Assembly: GCA_032622095.1 (NCBI GenBank)
Contig: CP136061.1
Span: forward strand, 63,861,127 to 63,925,126
Source of the DNA: Siphonodentalium dalli
Taxonomy: Eukaryota > Mollusca > Scaphopoda > Gadilida > Siphonodentaliidae
Direction: 5' to 3'
DNA: 64,000 nucleotides
Below, piece after piece: positions 11,941 through 23,835 of this stretch. The position numbers were made by a program, and so were the translations under genes. The notes under the pieces are model-generated. The model saw only the letters and a program-made list of their open reading frames with translations, had not been told where the DNA came from and made no database searches. Positions within the stretch are counted from its first letter, which is position 1. Every line of letters starts with the position of its first letter.

Positions 11941-12915
11941 GGCAGTGCGGACCGGCTGTGGTTAAATGCAGTCTCTAAATCAACCAGAGTGCAATATAAA
12001 GTAGGACTAAACTGGCTTCAAAAATTCGCCATCAAAAATCTCATGCCGCTTCGTGGGCCTCACAGGTTACCCGAATTAAATGAAACTGTTCTGCTACAGT
12101 TTGTCGTCTTTTGCAGCCTGCACATCAAACTTTCATATGCCACTATCAAAGTATATCTCTCGGGTATACGCTTTTTCTACATCGCATATGAAAATCACAA
12201 TCCATTGGAACAGACAAACGGCCATGCCTGGCCAAAGCTGACAGGAGTGTTGAGAGCTCTCAAAAAACAGCAAGTAACCACAGCCCGCCCTCGATTGCCG
12301 ATCACGTTTGACATATTGTCTATGATATTCAACAAATTAAACACCGAACCGTTTTCCTCATTCACATGTCTCGTTATGAAGACAGCACTTTCCAGATTTG
12401 GATTTCTTCGTTGTGGAGAGTTTACCGTCCGTAATTATCAAACTACTTTCATCTCTGTGGGTGATGTACACGTCGACTCCAATGGTAAATCAGCCTCAAT
12501 TCTTCTAAAACAATCCAAGACAGATCCCTTCAGGAAAGGTGTTCTGATTAAGTACTTCTATCTGCCATCCATCTGCCCAATGGAATATATATCGAAGATG
12601 TTAGCAATGCGTCATCAGGCAGCAGCTGCCCTATCCGACCCTATTTTAGTTACCAAAGATGGGGAGGTGTTGACCAGGACTTATTTCATAGCCAAACTCA
12701 AACTTCTGCTTAATTTATGCGGCATACCTGCAACTCAGTATTCTGGACATAGCCTAAGGATAGGGGCCGCCACATCCGCATGTGAGGCCAGGTTGGAAGA
12801 CCACCTCATAAAAACACTGGGTAGATGGGAGTCAGACTGCTATACTCGTTACATCATACTTCCAATGCAACTTTATATGAAAGTGTCAATGACACTGTAG
12901 CTCAACTTAGGTAAG
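11905..12915 (+). pseudogene. Tyrosine recombinase (integrase) of the YR retrotransposon
   Basis: The frame is open from 11848 (TTG); the first ATG is at 11905. The N-terminal core-binding part is STRVQYKVGLNWLQKF. Catalytic boxes are all visible: box I Arg in GFLRCGEFT; a Lys-bearing beta hairpin near ILLKQSKTDPF; HSLRIGAATSA (H-x2-R); LGRWESDCYTRYI (W and nucleophilic Tyr). After RYI the open frame ends at 12900, but a one-base shift near 12862 recovers TSNATLYESVNDTVAQLR, the usual C-terminus, ending at 12915. Function: integration of a circular DNA intermediate without an aspartate integrase. It is the best preserved part of the element. Confidence 0.85.
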
Positions 12916-12984
12916 GGAATAATTTAATGGTTGACAGTAAATGGAGGAATAGGAAAGGTGCTAATTGAAATGTCTAACCTACAT

Positions 12985-14165
12985 GTTGCTGTGCCAAAGG
13001 ATTTAGTCATGCAATGAGTAAAATCCAAGATGGCTGCTGGCGGCCATATTTTTTGGCTGAATGACCTCAAAATGACCCGTTCCCATCTACATGTCATTGT
13101 TAACATCCATGAAAAATTTCATGAAGATCCGACTAAAGCTACGACCTGCAGCCCGCGCCAAAGGATTTAGTCATGTAAAGAGTAAAATCCAAGATGGCTG
13201 CTGGCGGCCATGTTTTTTGGCTGAACGACCCCAAAATGACTCGTTCCCATTTACATGTCAATGTCAACATTCATGACAAATTTCATAAAGATCAGACAAA
13301 CAGTACGACTTGTAGCCCGCGCCAATGAATTGAATTTTAAAATCCAAGATGGCCATGTTTTTTGGCCAAATGACCCCAAAATGATTCGTTCCCGTCTACA
13401 TGTCATTGTTAACATCCATGACAAATTTTATGAAGATCCAACCAAAGCTACAACCTGTAACCCGCGCCAAAGGATTTAGTCATGTAAAGAGTAAAATCCA
13501 AGATGGCTGCTGGTGGCCATGTTTTTTGGCTGAACGCCCCCAAAATCACTCGTTCCATTTTCTACATGTCAATATTAACATCCGTGACAAGTTTCATGAT
13601 GATCAGACAAACAGTACGACTTGTAGCCCGCGCCAATGAATTGAATTTTAAAATCCAAGATGGCTGCCAGCGGCCATGTTTTTTGGCCAAATGACCCCAA
13701 AATGACTCGTTCCCGTCTACATGTCATTGTTAACATCCATGACAAATTTTTTGAAGATCCAACCAAATCTACAACCTGTAGCCCGCGCCAAAGGATTTAG
13801 TCATGCAAAGAGCAAAATCCAAGATGGCTGCTGGCGGCCATGGCTCGTTCCCATCTACATGTCAATATTAACATCCATGACAAATTTATTGATGATCAGA
13901 CAAACAGTACTACCTGTAGACCGCGCCAATGGATTTAATTTTGAAATCCAAGATGGCCACCAGCGGCCATGTTTTTTGGCGGAATGACCCAAAAAATGAC
14001 TCGTTCCCATTTACATGTCAATGTCAACATTCATGACAAATTTCATAAAGATCAGACCAAAGATACGACCTGTAGCCCGCGCCAAAGGAATTTGTTGACG
14101 GACACACGGACGACGGACACCAACCCATGGCAATAGCTCAAACTTACAAAGTAAGTTGAGCTATT
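12985..14165 (+). repeat. 164-bp satellite array no. 2 (behind the recombinase)
   Basis: About seven units of the same 164-bp satellite as at 10919, some truncated, with key words 'gcgccaaaggatttagtcat' and 'aaatccaagatggctgc'. It ends in the same right flank: 'acacacggacgacggacacc', 'ccatggcaatagctcaaact', 'aagtaagttgagcta'. Several short open frames across it only reflect the repetition. Confidence 0.85.
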
Positions 14166-14951
14166 AATGCTCACAGAGAACTAAGTAAATGTTTTCATGT
14201 GTAGAGATAGTCACCTTCTCTGATACTCCATTTTATTGTGTCTGTATATATTTTATTTGAAACTAATATTGTATTCAGTATCTATTCTGTGTTCCCTGGT
14301 GGTGGTATGTTCCTTCCTTGGGGCTCTCCGCTGGTAGCACCAGCTTCGTTTGGTAGGTCGCTTCACTCTAACCCCTCGTCAGGATCGCAATTACTTGCAC
14401 AGAATAATACATATATATTAATTTACTTCACAAAGTAATCACACTGTTTCTGCGAAAACAATAGAAATGTTCAACATAAGAATAAGGACCTTCCATGAGA
14501 GCCCCATATACCCAAATCAAGAGTTTTCTATGCTATAAACTGTATTAATAACTTTGTGCATGCTAGCTATTATCATTTATATTTCATATAGCAATATACT
14601 TAATTCACTATGTTAAAAATTCATTCATTAGTAATTTAAACTCCTAAAGACTATCATAGTCTTTTATACACTGAGGAATGGAGACATTACATCATAACAG
14701 TAACACTAGTAACAGCAAGACTAATTTTTTAATAAGTGAACATTCATAGCAATAGCTCAATATCTGCCTCATCTTAAATCGATGCTCCATTTCTTACTGA
14801 CTATCATACATGTAATTAAGAAGACCATTTCTATAGTAAATATCACAGAGAATACTTAAGCCACTTTATTTTTCTAATCAAAGATAATTATTATTTTTGA
14901 CAGAATCTTTATAAACTCAACCTTTACATCATGAGTATGTGATGTTATGTT
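14166..14951. other. Non-coding intronic sequence
   Basis: AT-rich, with no recognisable exon, element end or RNA gene. Confidence 0.5.
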
Positions 14952-15112
14952 TTCTTAAGAACGATTCTTCACTCCGGACCTGTGAGGAGATATTTGCCCG
15001 GCAGCATCTAGGGATTATTAAGCAAGAGAGGTGCCTATAATTAAAGAAGCTGGTTGCTGTCGGGCGGGTGAATCACCACAGGCCCGGCCTAAGTGAGCCG
15101 TTCGAGTTCTTA
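14952..15112. repeat. ~160-bp imperfect inverted-repeat (hairpin) element
   Basis: The left end ttcttaagaacgattcttca...ccggacctgtg is mirrored by the right end cacaggcccggcc...gagttctta. After alignment with small gaps the two ~60-base arms pair (AAGAAC, CTCACT/TTCACT, CCGG-CCTGTG, CCCG-CAGCA blocks). The GC content is higher than its surroundings. It could be a small foldback MITE or a structured RNA locus. A B-box-like gttcgagttc lies in the right arm, but no A box or cloverleaf was found. Confidence 0.55.
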
Positions 15113-15344
15113 GATGTATGCGATAATTATTATATATCATATTTTTATTATTGTTTTATGTGCCAAAATTGATATACATGTTTTTGATGTATCCGATTGA
15201 TATCATTTTCCATGTCTTTAATATTATCGCATTAAGTGCCAAAATATATATATATTGAGGATTTTCATTAATTCTTGGCAAGTTATTATCCCAGGAGGGC
15301 ATCCTTAAATTAATAATATCGATATAGCATCCACACAAAAAAAA

Positions 15345-15795
15345 TCCCAAAATTTTCTAAGTCAAAATAAGTCGAAAATGAAGTGTAATGTTAGGAAAAA
15401 CAGTCCGAGCCAACCCTGAGCCGCATCATGTAGAGAGGGTTTGTGAGAAGCATGTATACCAAAAATTATTGAAATCGGTTCCTATTTGTTAAAGTTATTA
15501 AGTCGGACAGAATTTTCTAAGTCAAAATAAGTCGAAAAGTAAGGCGAAACTTAAAAAAAGAAAGTCGGACCGCACCGCAATTAGCATCATGCGGAGAGGC
15601 GGTCCTAAGGAGATTGCATACAAAAAATTATTGAAATCGGTTCATAGTTGTTTGAGTTATGAGGTCGGACAGACGGACGGTAAGACACACGGAGGGAGAA
15701 AGTGTGACGGACAGACGCAGAGGGAGAAAGTGTGACGGACAGACACAGTCAATCCAGTATACCCCCCATTTTCTTCGAAAGTGGGGGTATAAAAA
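15345..15795. repeat. Dispersed mollusc-type repeat, two internal copies, GACG tail
   Basis: 'aattttctaagtcaaaataa' occurs at about 15351 and again at about 15511, each followed by 'attattgaaatcggtt'. The element ends in repeated gacggacagac words and a hairpin, accccccattttc / gaaagtgggggt, then ataaaa. Confidence 0.65.
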
Positions 15796-16222
15796 CTCAG
15801 CAATGATACGTTTTGGTCTCAACAAAAGTATTTCCTAATGAAAACATCACTAAAACATAATTCCGCGCATGCAAAACGCATTCTCAGTTAAATTTAACGC
15901 CCACTTTCCATTGATTGACATATGAAGCACAACATTCTTGTTTTAATGCATAGTGTTATCTCCCGTTTCTATGCCTATATATATTCTTATACTGTGTTAT
16001 GTATCACAGGTGTTATTTTGACTGTTCGTTTCTGTGCATATTTTCTGTGTAAGATTTCCAATTCAACGTTAATTCTGTATCGACCACGTGCGAAACCGAA
16101 ACTGAATGTGCATGGGGAAATCCCAGCTTTTTGGTCAAGTTACGTTTACGAAACGAACATCGAAACTCCGGAATTATAGAACTATTAGTGACCATTTATT
16201 AATCATTTATTTCATATTGTTC
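15796..16222. other. Non-coding sequence upstream of the transposase fragment
   Basis: No feature recognised. Open frames here do not resemble known proteins. Confidence 0.45.
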
Positions 16223-16402
16223 ATTCCAGGATGCACACCGATCGTCCAACCGATGGACACCCACGTCAACAAACCATTCAAGACATCGCTGCGACGACAA
16301 TGGGTGGAGTGGTTCAAAACAGACCAGAAGGATGACGAGGATGACGACGACCAGGACCAAGAATTCGCGGGATTCGACGACGACAACTGCCCAGTTTCGA
16401 GT
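16223..16402 (+). pseudogene. pogo/Tigger-type DDE transposase C-terminal fragment
   Basis: The translation IPGCTPIVQPMDTHVNKPFK followed by a W-rich helix (RRQWVEWFKTDQ) matches the conserved 'iP-G-T-x-x-x-QP-D-x-x-x-NKPFK' block after the catalytic core of pogo/Tigger (DDE_1) transposases. An acidic tail (DDEDDDDQDQ) follows, as in the C-termini of that family. The N-terminal DNA-binding and first catalytic parts are not seen upstream, so this is a remnant. The block is preceded by an acceptor-like cattccag and followed by a possible donor (TCGA|gtaatt), so an exon of a pogo-derived host gene cannot be excluded. Confidence 0.65.
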
Positions 16403-16561
16403 AATTGTTATATGTTATTGCTTTGTCGTTATTTGTTGTGTACTATGTTTTTATTTTATCTTTTATTAATAAATTATCAATGAAAATTACTTGTAATTGT
16501 CATTATATTTATACCTCGAAATGCAGAAATGAGATGTTCGAAATAATTACGCTAAATTTTC

Positions 16562-16628
16562 CGGGGTATAAGACCACCCATGCCTTTTCAAGCTATTTAT
16601 TCCCTAGGTTCCTGGTCTTATACCCGCG
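16562..16628. repeat. Short inverted repeat 160 bp downstream of the transposase fragment
   Basis: cggggtataagacca (16562-16576) is mirrored by tggtcttatacccgcg (16613-16628), a stem with a ~36-base loop. It may be the remains of the element's terminal inverted repeat. Confidence 0.5.
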
Positions 16629-16629
16629 A

Positions 16630-18803
16630 TAATATGGTAACTACTATTTTTCAACTTCTTCAGCACTAGTATAACGTTTTGAGCGGAAATATACTTTCAG
16701 CGGGGGATAATGTAAGTGACAATCAAAATGACTCGATATATCGATTAAATTCATGTTACGTTTCGGAAGATTTTGAAATATACGGTTACGGATGCACCTA
16801 CCTGATACATATTTTTTTCGCACTGTTTTTGTGAATCTGCGTGAACTTTTGAACATGTCATATTCTCACTTTTATGAGGCACATGATCTAATTTACTATT
16901 GACAGTGAGGTCTTACTATTTTGCACTTATTATTCCACTTCCTTACAGAAGAGACAACAAGTTGAAGAACAAGATGTAATGAAAAAAATATATTAAACTC
17001 TCAAATTTTGGTGGCGTGCAGTTAACTATCCTTCAGGGTAATGACCATCAGTCAATTACGCATGAATGTTTTCATACGGATGAACAAACTCAAAATTTTT
17101 AAAGTGGGACATGAGTTTTTCATGGAAATTAAGCTATAAAAGTAATGGGTAGGGAGTGAATATGCCACTACACGATAGGTGTATGGTGTGTATTTTATAG
17201 AACTATATTGCTGGTCACCTAAAAAAATATAAGTTCCCACCTCATATAATACCCCGTATCTCCTTGGTTATTCATCACTCATATTGAATTGGAGAACATG
17301 GTAAATGCAGAACATTGTGGGAGTTAATTATCCCAAGGGTTTTCCTTCTTTTGAATGTCGCTTAATTGAAAAAAAATTACATTTTCAAAATCACACTTTC
17401 AACTGTCACGCCCAACACTGTTGCTTGCTGATGGGTTTATAACTGGGTGATCAGTGTTTGATAAGTGTCAGCAGACTTATTACTGTGTCAGATTTGTTTT
17501 TGTTTACATTGCAAAACAAAACTTCAGGAAGCATGTCATTGCAAAAATTGGAATGCGAAATGAATTTTTTTTTTACCACATGGAGAAATGTCTGCGAATA
17601 TTTTATCCTTGAGTTGCTACAGTGAACTACATTCAGTACGTCTTTGACTCTTGTCACCTTTATTGTCAGTTGTCTTTGAATAATTATGTATTTTATTTCA
17701 ATTGTTGAGTTAAAAGTTAAAATGTCAGATGAAAGTTGTGTCCCATGAGGAAATAACCATGTGGGTACTTTATTGAACTGAAATTACTGTAACTTCATTC
17801 TCGTGACTAATAAAATTGAAATCTTATCTATTACTTTCACTCAATTCAGTAACTGTTCCAACTAGTGAAAGTTCACAACACATTTGAGAGTGAAAAGTCC
17901 ATCTGAGAAAAAGGTGGACTGAAACCTGTAAATTTTATGAATCAAAGTATGTCCAGTTCTATTACAAATAGTTTTTGAAGAGCTAAAGACAAATGTTTAT
18001 CCGAGGCACTGGTCTATGAGGCCTATCAAACATGAAAGGAAATATCGAAGAGAAATTGACAATAGGTATTCATGTTCACTCCAACAATTGGCTACAATGT
18101 AGCAAATGATGTTGATTGCTACAAATTCAGCGAGTAAATCTCCTTGATGTTGCCACATGGTTCTGTCAGTCCGAGAAACAGTCTATCATTCATACAAAAC
18201 TAACTGCTACGATCAGCAAGGCTCAAAATTAAGTGTACAGATAAGGTCATTGCATGACTGGCTCAAAATTGTAAAATTTCATATCTGACTGGTACCCGAT
18301 CAATGAAACTGCCCACAACTGATTCACAGGCCTGTGGCAAGGAATGTACATGGCCCTAAAACAGTTGTTCCCAGTATAGTATCACTTCATCTTTATTGCT
18401 TCTAATTGATTGCCTTTTTTGTTAGGGTTAATGTCAATAAAATGTGGTTAATCCATGAGTGTGAATACCAGTTCTCATACCACAAGAATATCATTTTTAC
18501 TATGTATAATTGAACAGTCAATTTTCCTATACTTATTGGTTGTTCTGATATAAGGTGCCCAAATTAATTCTAAGAATAATAGGGTGCCCAATTATGAGGT
18601 GCCTAAATTTAGGTTAATGTGAAAAGATTTAAGTCAGAAAATGGTTCCAAGGAATGCCCAAATTCAATCAGGAAAAGAAGCCCCAACTTGAAGTAAGAAA
18701 GAATTCCATGGACATGTCTTTGGCCAATTGAGAAACCTTAGTCTAACAATAATAATTTACAAAATTACTCCAGAGTTATATCCCTGTTCAGAGATCGACT
18801 CAC
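16630..18803. other. Intronic sequence, one diverged repeat
   Basis: The part 17640-17850 ('attactgtaacttcattctc', 'gtgactaataaaattgaa') is related to 1985-2130. Nothing else is recognised. Confidence 0.5.
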
Positions 18804-18985
18804 CGGATTTCTACACACAGCCGACCCATAGCAATTTGTGATACTCCTCAGCTTACAATGATCACCATCAAGCACGACCAGAGTGTATTGATGAACACCA
18901 GCAGTATTCTCCTCCGGAGCTCTCCATTTAATCATAACACTCCGGCTAGTCGTAGTGTATGATACCCCGGTCACTGTGTCTGATA
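18804..18985 (-). CDS. Fibronectin type III exon (first half of a domain) of the EGF/FN3 gene
   Basis: A 182-nt exon between a strong acceptor (tgatttcttcag) and a consensus donor (CCG|gtgagt) on the minus strand. Translation: SDTVTGVSYTTTSRSVMIKW, then RAPEENTAGVHQYTLVVLDG. The first is strand A/B with the core Trp; the second is the strand C/C' Y-x-L-x-V pattern of FN3. Two cysteines follow (HCKLRSITNCYG, VCRNP) that are extra to the usual fold and could form a domain-specific disulfide. It enters in phase 1 and leaves in phase 0, and so joins the second half at 957-1152. Confidence 0.85.
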
Positions 18986-20659
18986 CTGAAGAAATCAACA
19001 AATAAACCAGACTTACATTGTGAAAGTTATAATATGAGTTAATTTGGATTCTATGAGACAGACAATCAAGATAAGATGCTTGTAAATTTAAAACCAACTG
19101 AGGTGTGAATATTAATTTCTAATTTCACACCTGATTTTGCATGCGAGGTCACTTACACACTTAATTATTAAAGGGAATTAATATACTTTTATATGGAAAG
19201 AAAAACTCACACCAGTACAGTAGCACAGCAATGAATGACAATATTAATTTCTGAATTTGTCTGATAAAACAGGTTTAATTCAGCCTATCAGAGAATACTA
19301 TCAAGTTTCTTCTTTCTGGTACAACGTTACCTATAAATTGTTTTGTCAGTTAAGGCTTTCAAAAATCATAAACTCAAAATGACACCAATCAAAGGTAGGC
19401 TAATTAATTGCTGGGAGAGAAAAGCCTTTTCTGTTCGTTCCAATTCCTCGCTTTCTAAATATATTCATTTTATTTCAGCAGTCGTAACAAATAAACAAGA
19501 CATACGAATGATACGATAGCCTCTCTTGATCATATCAGTGTTTGCTGGTATGCTTTAGAGGGACACATATTGGCTTCATGTAAAGGACTATCATCAAAAT
19601 AACCTGAAAAATAGACTAATTTGTTCTTATTGTCATTATTAATAAGTGCAATGCCACGCGTGCCATATGCCTCGAACGCTCAGATTAAAGAGTGGGCAAT
19701 ACTACAGATTTGTATGGACGGAAAATATTGTTATTTTCTAAATCCAAGAAGGTCCATCACTGAGGAAATCAATGGATAAAACCCAGAGTATCCTTTTGCT
19801 TATATTGACCTATATATCACTATTCCGGGGGGGGGGGGGGGGGGGGGGGGCATAATAACTCTCAAATAATTTTTTTGCATGTCAAACCAATTGTTATGTA
19901 AACATTACTGTTACAAAAGAATTACAGAAACAAGACAGCCAATGACTGTGGGTCGGTTACCAGACTGTAAATACTAAGAAGACTGGGACTACAAGAGTCA
20001 GTACATAACAATATCACTTAAGACAAGTAGTTCTAAACATGGACATAGCTGGAGGTTCTCAGATGAGCAGGGCTCTTCAACTTGAAATTTCTAATTGCAC
20101 ACCACTGACAAATCTCCAACCTGTTACATTTTAAAGAAGACAACCATACCACAGTACTAAGTTCACAAAAATCCTTTTGCACACCCATCTTAGGTTGAAT
20201 TTTACAACTGGTACCAGTACTTCAAGCTCTCAAACGTTTGAAAATTACCAACACCATCAAGTTAAAATTTGTGGCCAATTTGGTCCAACAGTTTAACCTG
20301 AAGTAGGAACATATGGACTGCTGGTTTAAAAACATACATGTTGGAAAATCAAATCAAACTATGAGAACAATTCTAGCCTATTTTTGATGTGAAAATCTAA
20401 TCTACAACTAATGTTGTATCAGGCATGAAATTTTCAACTGTTTAAATTTATATCAAAGTAGGGGGTCAAAACTCCACCCCCTCTACACTCCTTCCCCATT
20501 GCCTCAAACATTGCCCCCACACAGGCTGCCTAGAAATCAATATTATTACACCAGTACCAAACAGGATAGAGGAGAGTTAAATCTCAAATGTGAATCCCCA
20601 TCTATGAGATCCATTCATCTAGTAATTATCAATATACACCCCAATATCCAATACGGTAT
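18986..20659. other. Intronic sequence with a poly-G tract and a dispersed repeat
   Basis: A dispersed mollusc-type repeat lies at about 19722-19870 ('aaatccaagaaggtccatca... aatcaatggataaaaccc'). A homopolymer of G lies at about 19827-19850 inside it, where the tail hairpin normally is. The rest is unassigned. Confidence 0.5.
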
Positions 20660-21665
20660 GATTTCACCTGGATAAGTGGTGGTTTAGAAAATAATATTGG
20701 AACAGCCAAATCTGTATTTAGTGTATCTGACATTTGCAGAATGAGGTCCCCAAAAGGTGAATTTAATGACCCATGGTGGAATAGCATCAACAAATTCACC
20801 CTCTGGGGATCTCATTTCCTAAAAATGACCCCATTTGAACAAATCTGAACCCGGTCACCCAAGGCCCATCCATACCAAATATAAGCTAATATAGGCTCAA
20901 TGGTTCTTGAGAAGAAATTATTTTAAGATTTATTTATGGAGGGAAAGAGTTATGGCCCTAGCTTCGCACCTATTTGATTTGATGAACTTATTTGAACAAA
21001 TCTGATTGTGAGTAACCTAGGGAACATGCACACTGAAATATATAAACATATTTGGTCTTTAATATGGAGAAGAAAACAATTGTTGATAGATGGATGGATA
21101 GACATCCTAACAGACAGACGGATGGAAGGACAGCCTGACAGACAGAAGACAAATTCAATCCATTATACCCCCCAATTTTTCTTTGAAAAATCAGGGTAAT
21201 ATTTCATCTGGATAAGTTGTGTTTAAGAAAATAATATGCCAGCCAAGTCTGAATATAGTGTGTCTGACATTTGCAGAATGAGGTGAATTTAATGACACTA
21301 TTCCACAAGGCGGGCTAGCATCACCGGATTCATCCTCAGTCTGATGAGGCATCAACAGCCATGGGAAATCTAGGAACAGATTGAAGTTCTACAGTTGAAG
21401 TTTGTAATGCACACCCATTAAGCACCTCAATTATGCATTTTATCTTCTGCAAATTAGGGGGACATAGAAACTGAACAGAAGGGAAAAAGTCAAAAAGTAA
21501 CTAAAACAAAATTTAAATTTGATAATTAAGATACTTCCCAGAAGATGATGCCTAAGGAGAATTAGGTCCCTGAAGGGTGTATTTGGTCATGCTAGCCTGC
21601 TGTACAGGGTAGCAACACTAAATTCACCCTCTGGGGACCTCATTCTGCAAATGTCAGACACACTA
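20660..21665. repeat. Inverted-repeat (MITE-like) block with a nested dispersed repeat
   Basis: The word ctgacatttgcagaatgagg followed by tccccaaaaggtgaattta (about 20724-20763) is mirrored at about 21620-21660 (aaattcaccctctgggga, cctcattctgcaaatgtcag). It also occurs directly, shortened, at about 21257. A smaller inverted copy closes at about 20800-20820. A dispersed repeat with tail sits at about 20840-21200 between them. This looks like two or three related MITE copies, one disrupted by an insertion. Confidence 0.5.
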
Positions 21666-21969
21666 AATTCAGGCAGTTTGTTTTAATTTGCTAGCAATAT
21701 TGTTTACACAAAGCTGCCAGATAACATATATTATTCTAATCTAGATTAATGACCTGTGTCTCTCTCTGGCTCTCTGCAGAGATATATCTGCTTCTGGATA
21801 GAACAGGTATTAAAGTTGGAAGTTGGAGATGATATTGGTTGGAAGGGATGTTGGTTGGGTGCAGGGTGGGGTGGGTCTGGGTCATGTGGGAGGGGGATGG
21901 GTAATGGAATGTTTCCGTAATTTCATTAAAGATTTTTTTTGAGTTATGTCACTGGCTCCGCCCACAATC

Positions 21970-22310
21970 GACCCAGTAACCTCATTTGAACAAATCTGAA
22001 TCACAGTCCCCCAAGGACCCTTTGTACCAAATATGAACCCATTCGGCTCAATGAAATTTGAGAAGAAGACGTTGTAAGAATTACTATGGTGGGAAAGAGT
22101 TATGGTCCTAGCTTCACAACTATTTGACTGGGTGACCTCATTTGAACAAATCTGAATGTGATTCACCTAGGGAACATCCACACCAAATATGAACCCATTC
22201 CGTCTTACAGTTCTGGAGGAGAAAATGATTCTTGACGAACGGACGAACGGATGGATGAGGAGTGATGACTATAGCTCCACTGGAGACTAATTCGTCTCAG
22301 GTGAGCTAAA
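21970..22310. repeat. Dispersed mollusc-type repeat with GACG tail
   Basis: 'cctcatttgaacaaatctga' occurs at about 21981 and again at about 22136. 'gggaaagagttatggtccta' and a 'gaacggacgaacggatgg' tail follow, then an inverted tctccactgga/ctcaggtgagct end. Related to the copies near 20840 and 38800. Confidence 0.6.
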
Positions 22311-23478
22311 AAGTCCAATTTGTCCAATATAATACCAAGGTTTAATCAAAACTTCATTGAAAACATTGGCAAAGGTCAAAGCATTGAATAATATGCTGAA
22401 AATCATATTCAGACTAAAATATTTTAACTCTGCTACATGATTATCTATTTGTCCACGTTCTTCTTAGTGGTGATGCTTTTACAGCCAATATCCTGATCAC
22501 GTTCCCAAAATGTGTATGGATGTCAATGTCATGTTTATAACATGCACCCGCAGCTATTATTATTGAATTGGCACCGTTTGGGAATGGTGAATTTTGTAAC
22601 ATTGCATTGAAAATAGGAGACAAGAGATGGATACCACAAATAAGACATAGAAAATAGAAAGGTCAACATAATCTTCTTATTTCATTAACATATAATCTTA
22701 TCGGTATGTGTTTGTGATAAACAATAATAATATGCGATATGTGACTCAAAACTCCAGTTGGCAGTGTTTCGTCAACGTGTTTAGTAAACCCCAAAATAGT
22801 AATTGTGACGTCATAGAGGTGTTATCTATATTTAAGCCAGTGACATCTCTTTATCGATCATACATGTTACGTCTGCATATGCACCAATCAATTAGTAACA
22901 ATACAGAATATCACCCAAAGGATATCCAAATCGCTATCCAATAAATTCATTTGTATATCCCTGTATATATTGTATTATTCCCTGTTATTCCTGAAAATTA
23001 AGCTCTCTGCCCGCTTTTGCAGGGTGAACATAATTTATGTCCTGCCCGCTTTTGCATGCAGCCTTGGTGAAAGAGTTAAGAGACACATCCATCCTATGTC
23101 TGAGTAAACACAAGCTTTCTCTAGTGTCACATCATGTGACTCAAGGGATCAGGGGATGATTCCATTCATCATTCTATACATCGGCTGGAATGGACAGAGT
23201 AACACTGAATATGCTTTGCCCACAGCAATTAAATGTAATGATTGGTCATAAATACGCTCTCTGCACTTTGTCAGAGGTCTGGTGGTGTAACAGCATGTGT
23301 TGGGTGAAACATGCACCAAAAACCCATCATATGGGAACCAGAAAAAAAATACTTTTAGATAAATACGTGTGATATGCTAAAGGGCATTTTAGCATGTTTT
23401 TTTCAAATGCGATCCACTTGTGAGAATATGCCATTTCAGCTCATCCAACAAGTAACATGAGGATGAATTTCAATGCTG
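22311..23478. other. Non-coding intronic sequence
   Basis: No feature recognised. The short minus-strand frame at 22441-22623 has no recognisable domain. A consensus CRE-like TGACGTCA at about 22806 has no supporting promoter context. Confidence 0.45.
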
Positions 23479-23835
23479 CAAGTATAATATTTTCTTACCC
23501 AAAATATGTATCTCCTAATAAGTATCTTGGACACTAAATTATTTGTTATATCCTTGATGCGCTGCATGTCATAGAAGATTTTTTTTTAATTCCAGTACGA
23601 AATACCTACAGTACGTTTATTCCCAATTTGACATCCATCCACGTGACCAGTCATTTTATATAAATCATATTGATGGTAAAATACTGGTCCTTTTTATTTC
23701 CCCCTTCTGCGATGCATTTGACTGAGTGTATGGGGCGGGATGTTGGTTCCAACTGGCAGGGCCCTAATGAGTTCAGTGTCCAAGATACTGATTAGGAGAT
23801 ACATATTTTGGGTAATATTATATCTCTGTCAAAGA
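23479..23835. repeat. MITE-like element with ~40-50-bp terminal inverted repeats
   Basis: Left acccaaaatatgtatctcct then aataagtatcttggacac (about 23497-23535) is mirrored by right gtgtccaagatactgattag then gagatacatattttgggt (about 23777-23814), with only one or two mismatches. The ~240 bp between has no coding potential. A second 'gatatcttggacact' lies just outside the right arm. Confidence 0.65.

Larger units (their letters stand above)
8171..12915 (+). mobile_element. Ngaro/DIRS-type tyrosine-recombinase retrotransposon (decayed)
   Basis: In plus-strand order there are a Gag with SAP motif, capsid-like region and zinc knuckles (8171-9640), a reverse transcriptase (9699-10590), a partial RNase H (to 10917), a satellite array, the RNase H tail (11823) and a tyrosine recombinase (11905-12915). 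This gag - RT/RH - YR order defines the DIRS order. The HYLDDYL polymerase box and HSLR/GRW/CYTRYI recombinase boxes favour Ngaro-like over classical DIRS. Frameshifts and stops break gag and pol, so it is not autonomous. Direct repeats at 7286-8140 may be its 5' end; the 3' end is obscured by a satellite. Confidence 0.8.

Noticed and set aside
13091-13987. Series of short frames reading MSLLTSMTNFMKIQP and similar
   Set aside because: Translations of the 164-bp satellite unit.
15060-15112. Possible tRNA or tRNA-derived SINE head
   Set aside because: Only a B-box-like gttcgagttc is present. There is no A box at the right distance and no cloverleaf pairing.
22441-22623. 60-codon minus-strand frame
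   Set aside because: Checked as a possible exon; no module resemblance and no convincing splice sites.
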